Shown here in pieces: positions 31,562 through 40,684 of a stretch of 64,000 nt of DNA; the stretch's first letter is position 1; each line of letters starts with the position of its first letter. The notes beneath the pieces were generated by a model. The model was given only the letters and a program-made list of their open reading frames with translations. It searched no databases and was not told the origin of the DNA. Origin of the DNA: Polyangiaceae bacterium (lineage in GTDB: Bacteria > Myxococcota_A > Polyangia > Polyangiales > Polyangiaceae); the NCBI GenBank assembly GCA_020633205.1, contig JACKEB010000010.1:992001-1056000 (forward strand), written 5' to 3'. A program made the position numbers and the translations under genes.

Positions 31562-34168
31562 ATGCCGCCCCCGAATACGTCCAAGGTCCCAGCCGGAACG
31601 CTTCTGGAGGGCAAGTACCGCATCACGAAAGAGATCGGACGCGGCGGCATGGCAGCCGTCTACGAGGCCGAGCACGTCGAGATCGGCAAGCGCGTCGCCG
31701 TGAAGATCTTGGCGGCCGAGCTCGTGAACTCACGGGTCGTGCTGGGACGCTTCTTGCGTGAAGCGAGAGCCACCGCCGCCATCCGCAGCCCCTATATCTG
31801 CGACGTCTACGACAGCGGCGAGTGGAGCGATCGGCCGTTCTTGGTGATGGAGTTGCTCGAGGGCGAGAGCCTGTATGAGCTTCTCTCCCGCGAACGGCGC
31901 CTGAGCCTCGATCACGCCCTGCGCATTGCGAGTCAAACGGCGAAGGGCTTGATGAAGGCTCACGGCTCGGGAGTCGTGCACCGCGATCTCAAGCCTGAGA
32001 ACATCTTCATGGCGCGCACCGAGGAAGGTGACACGGTCGCCAAGATCCTCGATTTCGGCCTCGCCAAGTTTTACGAGCCTGCGAATGAAGGCGGCGAGTC
32101 GACACGCCTGACCCGCGAAGGCGCGCTGTTCGGAACCCCGGCGTACATGGCGCCCGAGCAAGCCAAGGGCCAGGGTGAGGTCGACCACCGCTGCGACCTT
32201 TGGGCGCTCGGTTGCATCGTCTACGAGTGCCTAACGGGCAAGACCGTGTGGAACTCGGATCAGGGCGTCGCGATGATCCTCGCGCAAATCGCGGGAGCGC
32301 CCATCCCGCGCCCATCGCGCCTGCGCCCAGACCTTCCCCCGAACTTCGACGACTGGTTCCTCAAGGCACTGGATCGCGAGCCGGATCGCCGCTTCCAGTC
32401 AGCAAAAGAGTTCGCCGTCTCTTTGGAGCGCGCCCTCAAGCCTGCCCCAGGCGCCGCGAAGCGCGCCAGTCTGCACAGCGAAGAAGAGGGTCAGCTGATC
32501 GACAAGCTGGTCGAGCCGGCGTCTCCAGATTCGTGGAACGGCATCGCCGCGCAGCGCCAGTCGCCGGATGCGGAGCCAGGCCCCCAAAGCGCACCGAGTT
32601 CCAACGAGCCGCAGCTGCCGAGCATTGCAGCGCCGGACGCCCCCGCGGGCGGTTCAGGGCTGGGCAAGGCGATCGCGGTGCTGCTGTTGGTCGCCGCGAT
32701 GGCGATCGGTGGCTACGCATTCTGGCTCTACGTCGTCCATCCGCCGGAGCCGAGTGGCCCTTCCCCCGCGGCGTCCAGCGTGGCGAGCGTGGAGACCCCG
32801 CCGGCTCCGCTGCCAAGCTCCTCGGAGCCGCTCGAGACCGCGCCCTACGCGTTGCAGATCGCGAGCGCGCAGAAGCTCCTGAGCGAGAACAAGCAGACCG
32901 AGGCGCTGTCGATGTTTCGCGAGGCGTTCAACGCGGGCGGTACACGCGTCGCGCGTGGCTTGCTCAACCAGGCAGGCACGGCGCTGCGCCCAGACAAAGG
33001 CTACTGCCACCTCACCGGTCTGAGTCGCCCTCGTCCTTTCGACAACACCAGCAAGCCGTCACGCACCACGGTGGCTGTAAGCGACGCCGGTCCGCTCTTC
33101 GTGTGGGTGGACAACCACGAGGACTCTCGCAAGCGCCAAGCCTACGGGGTACTCCTGGATCAAGCGCTACGCCGTGTAAGCCCCGCCCGCGGCTTGACCC
33201 CCGAAGCTGAAGGTGCGAGCCACCCTCAGCTCATTCCCGCAGGGAACCGCATCGCGCTGCTGTACTGGGATGGGCAGGGCAGCGCGCCGGGTGTCTACGT
33301 ACGCCTCGTCGAGCGCGATGGTCGCATCGCGGGTCCAGCGCGCCGCATCAGTACGCGAACTCGCAACGACTACTCCCCAGCGCTGGCCCGGGCTGAAGAC
33401 GGCACCTTCTGGGCGGTGTGGCAGGAGAACGACAAGGGCGACTTGTTCACCCGGCACCTCGACGGTGAGCTCAAGCCGCTGGGCGACGCCGTACGCCTCA
33501 CGGCGTTCGGCTCCGAGGACACCACCGAGGCAAGGCACCCTGCGCTCGACGTAGCCCATGGACGCCTGAACATCGCCTTCGAACTCGTCAAGGGCCAGAG
33601 CACCCTGATCATGGCCCTGACCATCGCGCTCGAGGATCCCGATCTCGCCAAGGGCATCTCTGACGAAGCTCCCAAGCAAGACGGCAAGAAAGCGCAGGGC
33701 GACGACAAGGAAAAGGGCAGCAAGGACCGGCACCTCGGCACCTTGCACCAGGTGAGCGCTGACGAAGGCAAGCACGCGCAGCCCCAGATCGCCTGCACCA
33801 AGATTGGTTGCTTCGTGGTGTGGGATGACGAAAAGGCGGGTGCCCTCGCCGCGTTCTACGATAAGTCCTCGACCGAACCGATGTGGCGCAGGGAGCTAGC
33901 TTCCCTGGGGAATCGCCCGTCAATCGCAACCAACGGGAACGAAGCTGCGGTGGCGTGGTTCGAGGTCAAGAACAAGCGTGTGATGTTCGCGCGCATCGGA
34001 CGCGACGGAATCGAGGAGCCGAGCTTGGTCGGCAAGATGAACGCGTTCCAGCCCTACCCGGACATCATCGCGACGCCCAAGGAATGGTTCGTCTCTTGGC
34101 GTGACTTTGAAGCGGGTCGTCTTGAGGGCTATCTCGTCCGCGTGGTGTGCGGGGAGCACAACAAGTGA
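31562..34168 (+). CDS. Transmembrane Ser/Thr protein kinase with extracytoplasmic repeat domain
   Basis: Encodes 868 residues from the ATG at 31562. The kinase domain (about 18-285) is intact: GRGGMAAV at 26-33, Lys48, HRDLKPEN at 140-147, DFG at 164-166 and GTPAYMAPE at 191-199. A Pro/Ser-rich linker leads to one membrane helix at about 369-391. The remaining 470 residues are outside the cytoplasm and contain repeated strand units with VWxD/WxD-like motifs (FVWVDNHED, FWAVWQENDKG, FVVWDDEK, FVSWRDFEA), suggesting a beta-propeller sensor, interrupted by a Lys/Asp-rich insertion near 700-725. Such kinases are abundant in myxobacteria. The signal is unknown. Confidence 0.9.
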   Translation: MPPPNTSKVPAGTLLEGKYRITKEIGRGGMAAVYEAEHVEIGKRVAVKILAAELVNSRVVLGRFLREARATAAIRSPYICDVYDSGEWSDRPFLVMELLEGESLYELLSRERRLSLDHALRIASQTAKGLMKAHGSGVVHRDLKPENIFMARTEEGDTVAKILDFGLAKFYEPANEGGESTRLTREGALFGTPAYMAPEQAKGQGEVDHRCDLWALGCIVYECLTGKTVWNSDQGVAMILAQIAGAPIPRPSRLRPDLPPNFDDWFLKALDREPDRRFQSAKEFAVSLERALKPAPGAAKRASLHSEEEGQLIDKLVEPASPDSWNGIAAQRQSPDAEPGPQSAPSSNEPQLPSIAAPDAPAGGSGLGKAIAVLLLVAAMAIGGYAFWLYVVHPPEPSGPSPAASSVASVETPPAPLPSSSEPLETAPYALQIASAQKLLSENKQTEALSMFREAFNAGGTRVARGLLNQAGTALRPDKGYCHLTGLSRPRPFDNTSKPSRTTVAVSDAGPLFVWVDNHEDSRKRQAYGVLLDQALRRVSPARGLTPEAEGASHPQLIPAGNRIALLYWDGQGSAPGVYVRLVERDGRIAGPARRISTRTRNDYSPALARAEDGTFWAVWQENDKGDLFTRHLDGELKPLGDAVRLTAFGSEDTTEARHPALDVAHGRLNIAFELVKGQSTLIMALTIALEDPDLAKGISDEAPKQDGKKAQGDDKEKGSKDRHLGTLHQVSADEGKHAQPQIACTKIGCFVVWDDEKAGALAAFYDKSSTEPMWRRELASLGNRPSIATNGNEAAVAWFEVKNKRVMFARIGRDGIEEPSLVGKMNAFQPYPDIIATPKEWFVSWRDFEAGRLEGYLVRVVCGEHNK

Positions 34169-34770
34169 CCACGCCACATATGCTCACCATTCCGGCTCGC
34201 TCCACGGTGCGGAGCAGCCCGGTGGAGAGCAACCGAATCATCCTTTCTCCCATCGATCCCGCCGATGGACCCGAGCTCTGGACGGCGGTAGACAACTCGC
34301 GCTGGCACCTCGAGCGCTGGCTGCCCTGGGTGCCCTTCAACAACTCACCTGAGGCCTCGCAACGCTACGCCGAGGCCTGCGCCCAGGACTGGGATGCTGG
34401 CCGCGCGGTACGCCTGGCAATCCGCAACAAGAAGGACCGTGAACTACTTGGAGTCGTTGGGCTCGACTCGGTGGTCCACCTGCATCGCTCCTGCGAGCTT
34501 GGGTACTGGCTCAAGCGCGAAGCGTGCGGCAAGGGCCTGATGACGGAAGCAGCCAAGGCGTGTGTCGGGTTCGCCTTCGACACCCTGGCTGCGCATCGCA
34601 TCCGGTGCGCGGCAGCGACCGAGAACTACGGCAGCCTGCGAGTGATCATGCGACTGGGTTTCCGCTTCGAAGGGGTGGCACGCCAGGCCGAGTACGTCGG
34701 TGGGCGCTGGGTGGACCACGCCGTGTTCTCCCAGCTAGCGATCGACCGCACTGCGGAAGAAGCGAAGTAG
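34165..34770 (+). CDS. GNAT acetyltransferase, RimJ/RimL type
   Basis: Encodes 201 residues. RLAIRNKKDRELLGVVGLDS, ELGYWLKREACGKGLMTEAA and ENYGSLRVIMRLGFRFEG are the GNAT core of the RimJ/RimL type, with the acetyl-CoA loop around RxACGKG. These enzymes acetylate N-termini of ribosomal proteins or other amines. The GTG at 34165 overlaps the kinase stop (GTGA), implying coupling to the Ser/Thr kinase; an ATG at 34180 is an alternative. Its stop abuts that of the convergent lepB. Confidence 0.85.
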   Translation: MTTPHMLTIPARSTVRSSPVESNRIILSPIDPADGPELWTAVDNSRWHLERWLPWVPFNNSPEASQRYAEACAQDWDAGRAVRLAIRNKKDRELLGVVGLDSVVHLHRSCELGYWLKREACGKGLMTEAAKACVGFAFDTLAAHRIRCAAATENYGSLRVIMRLGFRFEGVARQAEYVGGRWVDHAVFSQLAIDRTAEEAK

Positions 34771-35400
34771 CTAGCGCACGGAAATCCAGCGCAGCGTTCC
34801 GTGCCGCACGAACACGCCGGTGACCTGCCCCAGCACGGCGTCTCGCTCGACGTAGCCAAACGCACGCCCGTCGTGGGAGTTGCCGCGATTGTCACCCATC
34901 ACGAGGAGCTTTCCGGGAGGAACCTGTTCGGGACCGAAGTCGGGGCCACCTCCGAAGCTCAAATCCAGAGCATGCGCTTGGCCGCTCAGAACCTCGACGG
35001 CGGAATCAGCCGCGTGGGAGCGCTCGGTCGACTTTCCATCGAGCCAAAGCGCGCCATCCTTCACTTGCACGCGATCTCCCGGCAACGCCACCACTCGCTT
35101 GAGCAAGACTCGTGAGTCCTCCGGGGACTCAAGCACGATCACGTCGCCGCGCAGAGGCAAGCCCTGGGTCAAGTGCAGGGTCGTGAAGGGCACGCGCACT
35201 CCATAGGCTCGCTTGTCTACCAAGACGTGGTCGCCAACCTGAACGGTGGGCAGCATCGACTCCGAAGGAACCTGATAGTGGTCCGCCAACGAGGAGCGGC
35301 TCACGAGGACCACGGCGGCGAACGCAAACAGCCCGACCCACTCCTTCAAAAAGCGGCCGAGTCCGCGCTGCCAGGGTCGCTTGCTTTCCATCGAAGACAT
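34771..35400 (-). CDS. lepB: Signal peptidase I
   Basis: Encodes 209 residues. One N-terminal membrane helix (about 22-38) precedes PSESMLPT with the nucleophile Ser48, the general base Lys101 in LLKRVVALPGD, and the C-terminal GDNRGNSHDGR box. It cleaves signal peptides of exported proteins on the outer face of the inner membrane. Some signal peptidases have two helices; this one has one. It converges on the GNAT gene with no bases between the two stop codons. Confidence 0.95.
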   Translation of the reverse strand: MSSMESKRPWQRGLGRFLKEWVGLFAFAAVVLVSRSSLADHYQVPSESMLPTVQVGDHVLVDKRAYGVRVPFTTLHLTQGLPLRGDVIVLESPEDSRVLLKRVVALPGDRVQVKDGALWLDGKSTERSHAADSAVEVLSGQAHALDLSFGGGPDFGPEQVPPGKLLVMGDNRGNSHDGRAFGYVERDAVLGQVTGVFVRHGTLRWISVR

Positions 35401-35499
35401 GTTGCCGCTCCCAATCCGAGGCTGCAGCCAGCACCCTCAGGGCCTCAACACGCGTGTTGCGGCGGATATTCTCGGAAGTTGTGATACCCAAGAACGCGC

Positions 35500-36915
35500 A
35501 TGTCTAGGGAGGAGACGCGGAGGATTTTCCCGCGCTGGCTCATCGCGCTGGCGGTGATCGGCGGCGTGCTGTGGCTGTTCCTGCACTTGAAGTCCGTGCT
35601 GACGCCGGTCTTCTTCGCGGCGGGGATCGCCTACATGCTGGATCCCGTCGTGGACCGCCTCGAGGCGCGGAAAATCCCTCGAGCGCTCGCCATCGTGATC
35701 TTGCTGGCAGGTGTGTTGGTGTTCCTGGCGCTGGTGGGCTTGCTGGTGGTCCCTGGCGTGGTGCGGGAAGTTGGCGCGTTCGTAGGTGACCTGCCAGCCC
35801 AGCTCAACGCACTGTTAGTCCGCCTCGAACCCTGGCTCCGCGCCCAAGGGGTCGAGCCACCGCACTCGGTGAAAGAGGCGCTCGATCAGTTCGGAGTCGA
35901 CGCGAAAGACGTCGCGGGCAAGGCCGCGGCACCCGCTGGTGCTGTACTCGCGGTGGTCCTCGGTGGCACGGCGAGCGTGCTCGGCGCCTTGGGCAACCTC
36001 CTGATCATTCCGGTCTTCGCCTTCTACCTGCTTCACGACTGGGACGTGATGGTGGCCAAGATCCGACAGTTGATTCCGTGGAGAATCAGGCCTCACGTCG
36101 TGGATATCGCGGGGGAGGTCGACGAAATCCTCGGGCAGTTCCTGCGTGGGCAGCTGCTCGTGATGCTGATGCTAGCCGTGCTCTACGCAGTGGCCTACTC
36201 ACTGATTGGAGTACGTCTCGCGATCCCGATCGGCATTGTAGCGGGGCTGCTGGCTTTCATCCCCTACGTCGGCGGCGCCGTGGCGCTTGGTCTGGCGCTG
36301 CTCATGACACTGCTCGCCGGGCAAGGCTGGACCCAGGTGGGGCTGGTGGTCGGCGCGTATGCCGTGATTCAGGTGCTGGAAGGCTTCGTCATCACGCCTC
36401 GCATCATGGAAGACAAGCTCGGCCTGGGTGCGGTCTGGGTGCTTCTGGCGTTGATGGTATTCGGCGAGCTGTTCGGCTTCATGGGCGTGCTCTTGGCGGT
36501 TCCCGCCGCCGCGGTGACCAAGGTCTTCGCCCTACGCGCCGTCGCCTACTACAAGAAGAGCGCGCTGTTCCTGGATGGGGGTCCAGATCCTGACGTTGCT
36601 TCGCGAAGATCCGTGCTCGTTGGGATCCTCAAGGAAACAGGAGTGGAGGATTCCCCGGAGACCGCCGCCGCCAAGCACGCGGCAGAGACGGCCGACGAAG
36701 CGTCGGCAGCAGACGCCGGCGACGTAGCAGCAGGGCCGGGCAGTGTGGGGTCATCCCCGGACGCCGTCGTCCGAGAAGTTGCGGAGGCCCCGCAGCGGAC
36801 CTCACCCCCTGAGGAAACGGCTGAGGACGACGCCGAGACGGCAGACGCGGAGCCTGACGGCGCGGAAGCGGACGCTGTTGAGCGCGATGCTGACACGGAA
36901 CGAGAGCCTGATTAG
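35500..36915 (+). CDS. AI-2E-family (PerM/YhhT) membrane protein with acidic tail
   Basis: Encodes 471 residues. About eight membrane helices span residues 12-355, with the family's IPYVGGAVAL and GFVITPRIMEDKLGL segments. Members include putative exporters of autoinducer-2 and Na+/H+ antiporters, so the substrate is open. The last 100 residues (about 365-471) are an Ala/Glu/Asp/Pro-rich disordered tail not found in the basic family. It diverges from lepB. Confidence 0.85.
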   Translation: MSREETRRIFPRWLIALAVIGGVLWLFLHLKSVLTPVFFAAGIAYMLDPVVDRLEARKIPRALAIVILLAGVLVFLALVGLLVVPGVVREVGAFVGDLPAQLNALLVRLEPWLRAQGVEPPHSVKEALDQFGVDAKDVAGKAAAPAGAVLAVVLGGTASVLGALGNLLIIPVFAFYLLHDWDVMVAKIRQLIPWRIRPHVVDIAGEVDEILGQFLRGQLLVMLMLAVLYAVAYSLIGVRLAIPIGIVAGLLAFIPYVGGAVALGLALLMTLLAGQGWTQVGLVVGAYAVIQVLEGFVITPRIMEDKLGLGAVWVLLALMVFGELFGFMGVLLAVPAAAVTKVFALRAVAYYKKSALFLDGGPDPDVASRRSVLVGILKETGVEDSPETAAAKHAAETADEASAADAGDVAAGPGSVGSSPDAVVREVAEAPQRTSPPEETAEDDAETADAEPDGAEADAVERDADTEREPD

Positions 36916-37040
36916 GCCAGTGACGGTGTAACCTAGCGCCGCGAGCACAAGGCGAGCCGAGACGAACGCGATTTGTGCTCCGAGCAGCTGGGGCCAATTT
37001 GTTGCGAGAGCCTCGCTGCGCAATGCTCAAGTGACGTTCG

Positions 37041-38678
37041 ATGGTGCAGCGCACAGACGATCTGGAGAGTGGAGCTCCGAGCGACCCCGTCGCGAGCACC
37101 CCAGCGGCGCGCTCACTGATGCGTTCGAGCTATCCACCGCCGTCATCACGGCCTGTGGGCTCAACGCCCTTCAACTCGAGGCCCCGCGCGTCGGAGCCGC
37201 CACCGTCCCATGGGGTGCGTCGTCGACGCCTTAGTCGCATCCCATTTCTGCCGTTCGTTCCAGCGGCGGTCCTGGTGTTGAGCGCGATCGTCGCGGTGTC
37301 CATCGTGCTGCTCGGCGTGAGCGCGCTGAAGAGCCAGAGCGACGAAGCTGCGTCTCTGCGCGCTCGCATCCTTAGTCAGACGCTGGCGGCGCGGCTGCGC
37401 GCCACATCTAGCGAGGACCGCCAACACGTGATCGAACGCGCCGCGAGTCGTTCGGGTGCCGAGCTCCTGCTGGTCACTCAAGACGGCGTGGTGCGAGTGG
37501 ACGGCAGCTTGGGCGCCCCGAGCTCGACGCAGTTGGTGGAGCTCTTGATCGAAAACGAGGGTGAGACCCATACCCAGATGGGCCGGGTGCGCTTCTCGGC
37601 AACGCCGCTCGGTCCGCCGCTTGGGCACCTGACGCTACTGACCTTCGTGCGCGCGCCAGAGACGCCCTATGCCGCAGGCTCGTTGATTAGCTCAGTTGCT
37701 TTCCTCACGGTATTGCTCGTCGGCATCGCGATCGCCGTGGGGTTCGGTCTGGCCCGCGACGTCGTTCAAGACGTCGAGTTCACTGGCAAGCGAGTCGCTG
37801 AAATGGCGATGTTCGGCGCAGAGCCAAGCGGTAGGCTGATCCCGGTACGTAGCGCAGACCAAGTGGGCCTACTGACGAGCGCCTTCAATGTACTGGTGGA
37901 TCGCTTCGCCGCCGCTGAGCACGCCTACCGCCAGGACTTGGCCACCGCCCAAGCCCATGACCGCGATCGCAGCGCATTCCTCGCGGCGCTGAGCCATGAG
38001 CTTCGGACACCGCTCAACGCGGTGCTCGGTTTCGCCGACGTGCTGCTGGCAGAGGTCGACGGCCCGCTCTCGGAAGAGGCCCGGGAAAACTTGGAGATTG
38101 TGCGCAAGAGCGGCGATCACCTGCGCGCGCTGATCGACGACATCCTCGACCTGTCAGGGCTCGAGTCAGGCGAATTTCAGCTCTCGCGCGGAAACGTTGA
38201 CCTCTACGGTGTGGCTGCCCAGGTGGTGCGCGAGGCGCGGGCCACGCTCGGCGGCAAACGCATCGAGCTGCGCCTGCTCGGACGAACAAGCATCGTCTGG
38301 GCGGACGAGCGAAGGATACGGCAAATCATCGGCAACCTCGTGGGCAACGCGGTGAAGTTCACGCGCGAGGGCTTCGTAGAAGTCAGCGTCGTGAACCACG
38401 GACCGCGCTCTCACGTGTCCGTCAAAGACACGGGCCCGGGCATCGCGCCGGAGATGCAGAGCGCGATCTTCGAGGAGTTTCAGCAAGCGGGAGATCTCCA
38501 CGCGCGGCGCGCCGGCAGCGGTCTCGGCCTGGCCATCACGCGGCGACTGGTCGCGATGCACGGAGGTGAGATCGAACTCGAGAGTCGCCTGGGCGAAGGC
38601 TCACTCTTCACGGTGAAACTCCCCGCGTCCGCCGATGTTGCGCCGCGCTCCGCACCCCTGCACGAGGTCCCGGAGTGA
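37041..38678 (+). CDS. Membrane sensor histidine kinase
   Basis: Encodes 545 residues: a Pro/Ser-rich cytoplasmic N-terminus (1-65), helix at about 70-94, an extracytoplasmic sensor (95-212), helix at 215-237, a HAMP-like linker, and the kinase core. The phospho-accepting residue is His319 in LSHELRTPLNAVLGF. The ATPase domain is complete with IGNLVGNAVKF, VKDTGPGI and GSGLGLAI. No response regulator gene is adjacent. The stop overlaps the GTG of a second kinase-like gene, so the two products probably act together. Confidence 0.92.
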   Translation: MVQRTDDLESGAPSDPVASTPAARSLMRSSYPPPSSRPVGSTPFNSRPRASEPPPSHGVRRRRLSRIPFLPFVPAAVLVLSAIVAVSIVLLGVSALKSQSDEAASLRARILSQTLAARLRATSSEDRQHVIERAASRSGAELLLVTQDGVVRVDGSLGAPSSTQLVELLIENEGETHTQMGRVRFSATPLGPPLGHLTLLTFVRAPETPYAAGSLISSVAFLTVLLVGIAIAVGFGLARDVVQDVEFTGKRVAEMAMFGAEPSGRLIPVRSADQVGLLTSAFNVLVDRFAAAEHAYRQDLATAQAHDRDRSAFLAALSHELRTPLNAVLGFADVLLAEVDGPLSEEARENLEIVRKSGDHLRALIDDILDLSGLESGEFQLSRGNVDLYGVAAQVVREARATLGGKRIELRLLGRTSIVWADERRIRQIIGNLVGNAVKFTREGFVEVSVVNHGPRSHVSVKDTGPGIAPEMQSAIFEEFQQAGDLHARRAGSGLGLAITRRLVAMHGGEIELESRLGEGSLFTVKLPASADVAPRSAPLHEVPE

Positions 38679-40594
38679 ACCCCGCGGCGAGCAAGCTGAT
38701 CCAGCGCGTGCTGGGTTGGCAGCTGGTTTTCAGCATCTTCACCACGCTGCTCCTGGCGTTCGGTGGCCCGGCGCTGCTGCTCTTGGGTCGCGCCGTGAAC
38801 TCACCAGCGAGTCGGGGCATCGCAGCGTTTGGGCTGCTTGGAAGCGTGCTGGCGTTGACCACCAGCTGGCTCAGTCTACGTCGTCACCGCTTCTTGCTTC
38901 GCGCGCTCGCCCTCGGCTCACGCTCAGTTGAGGCCAGTGAGCTCTCATCACTCTCCGGGGAACCATGGCGCGCCACCCTACGCTGGACCGTGCCAAACCT
39001 CCTGGCCTATTCCGCGCTGATCACGCCGCTACGCCCGGCGTTGCTCGACCAGACGACGGGCGTGAGCCTATACCTGCTCTGCAGCGTTATCGTCGCCGCA
39101 TCGTCCCTACCTCTAATGGTCTTGATCCGCGCGGCAACTGCTCGCGCGATCCAGCTCGCCCCACCGGAGGCGATGGCGGAGGTCGTCGAGGAGGCGTTTC
39201 AAGTCGCTCCGAATCAACGCCCCGTACCGAGGCGCCTGATCACCGCCGTCGCGATGCCCGTGCTATTCGTCGCGCTCGGGTCCGCCCTGATCGCCGGCAG
39301 TCACTTGAGGCGCTCCGATGAGCTCGACCGCGAAGAGACGGCTCGCGCAATGGCCCGCGCGGCGCTCGAAGCAGGACCAGGTTTCGTGCCCGACGCGGGG
39401 GTTCACGATGCCGTGACAGAGGCCCGGCGCTCGGGCTTCGCCCCCCGCCTGCTCGGCAACGAAAGCGGTTACCGTGTGGATCATTTCGACAACGGTATCG
39501 TGCAACTCACGGTGCCCCTCGACGAAGGGAGCGCGGCGATTCAGTTCAGCGGCTCCACCGTGCCCGTGGTGTCCATCGCAGCAATTCTGATCACGTTGCT
39601 GGTCGTGGGCGCGGCGGCGTTCGCTGGCGGCTTGCTCGGGCGCGAGTTACTCAGGGACTTGCAGCTCGCGACCGGGAGCTTACGCACGCTGAGCACTGAA
39701 TCGTTGCTGCGCGGAGCCGCCCCTCAACTGGGCCCCGTTCGCTTCGCACCAGTGGGCGCGTTGACAGACTCCGTGGAGCAGCTGACCGAGCGCTTCCGAG
39801 AGTTTGCTCGCGCTCAAGAGCGCGCGATCGATGCCCGAGAGGCGGCGGCCCGCATGCGAGGTTTGTTCTTCGCCAGCGTGAGCCACGATCTGAAGAGCCC
39901 CTTGAACGCGATCCTCGGATTCACCGAGCTCGTCCGCTTGGAGCCACTGACCGAAGGCCAGCAGGAGAGCCTCGAGCTAATCGACCGCCGCGGTCGTGAG
40001 CTGCTCGCGCTGATCGAGACCATCCTCGACGCAGCCCGAGTCGAGGCGCGTCAGCTGTCTCTGGTCGTCGACGAGGTCGAGCTCGGCGAACTACTGGAGG
40101 CCGCCGTCGCCAAAGCCCACGACCTGGGGGGAGACTCCCCAGCGCGCATCGAACTCGACGTCGACGACCCCCAAGCCCACCTCAGCGTCGACTTGGTACG
40201 CGCTGCCCGCGCCCTCGCCACATTGATTGGCCATGCGTTGCGCACCGCGGATCGCGACTCGAACGTCTTCGTCGTCGCGCGGCGCGAGGCGCGCAGAGTA
40301 CATCTCGACATCAGCGTGCCGCGGACCGACACCAGCGCGACTCAGCTCGAGGGCTTGCTCGATCCGTCACAGACCGTCGGTAGCCGCCAGCACCGCGGCC
40401 TGGCTTTGGGCCTCAGCTTGGTGCGCTCGGTGATCCAGCTACACGGCGGAACCGTGCGCGCGCTCGCAGCGCTGCCCACGGGTTCCCGCATCGAAACGCT
40501 TCCACGTTTCCGTGTTTCGATGCCTGTAACCGACGCTCCAGTCAGTGATCTCCCAAGCGAGCCGCGACTGATCTCTGCCCTGCCGAAGGGCTAA
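38675..40594 (+). CDS. Sensor histidine kinase homologue with degenerate ATPase domain
   Basis: Encodes 639 residues starting at a GTG that overlaps the previous stop (GTGA). Several N-terminal membrane helices (about 13-170), another at about 190-210, a sensor segment and a helix near 305-330 precede the dimerisation domain with His404 in VSHDLKSPLNAILGF. The ATPase domain is altered: the N-box Asn is lost (LATLIGHALRTAD), the DxGxG motif is replaced by SVPRTDTSATQ, and only a GLALGLSLV glycine box remains. It probably cannot bind ATP normally and may serve as a phosphorylation or dimer partner of the upstream kinase. Confidence 0.85.
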   Translation: MNPAASKLIQRVLGWQLVFSIFTTLLLAFGGPALLLLGRAVNSPASRGIAAFGLLGSVLALTTSWLSLRRHRFLLRALALGSRSVEASELSSLSGEPWRATLRWTVPNLLAYSALITPLRPALLDQTTGVSLYLLCSVIVAASSLPLMVLIRAATARAIQLAPPEAMAEVVEEAFQVAPNQRPVPRRLITAVAMPVLFVALGSALIAGSHLRRSDELDREETARAMARAALEAGPGFVPDAGVHDAVTEARRSGFAPRLLGNESGYRVDHFDNGIVQLTVPLDEGSAAIQFSGSTVPVVSIAAILITLLVVGAAAFAGGLLGRELLRDLQLATGSLRTLSTESLLRGAAPQLGPVRFAPVGALTDSVEQLTERFREFARAQERAIDAREAAARMRGLFFASVSHDLKSPLNAILGFTELVRLEPLTEGQQESLELIDRRGRELLALIETILDAARVEARQLSLVVDEVELGELLEAAVAKAHDLGGDSPARIELDVDDPQAHLSVDLVRAARALATLIGHALRTADRDSNVFVVARREARRVHLDISVPRTDTSATQLEGLLDPSQTVGSRQHRGLALGLSLVRSVIQLHGGTVRALAALPTGSRIETLPRFRVSMPVTDAPVSDLPSEPRLISALPKG

Positions 40595-40684
40595 CCGATC
40601 GGTTCGGGATCGGGGGTGAGGAACGCTGTTCGAGAAACCCGAGCGCTGACGCACCCCGCTTTTTTTTGGCACGATGCGCGCGCC

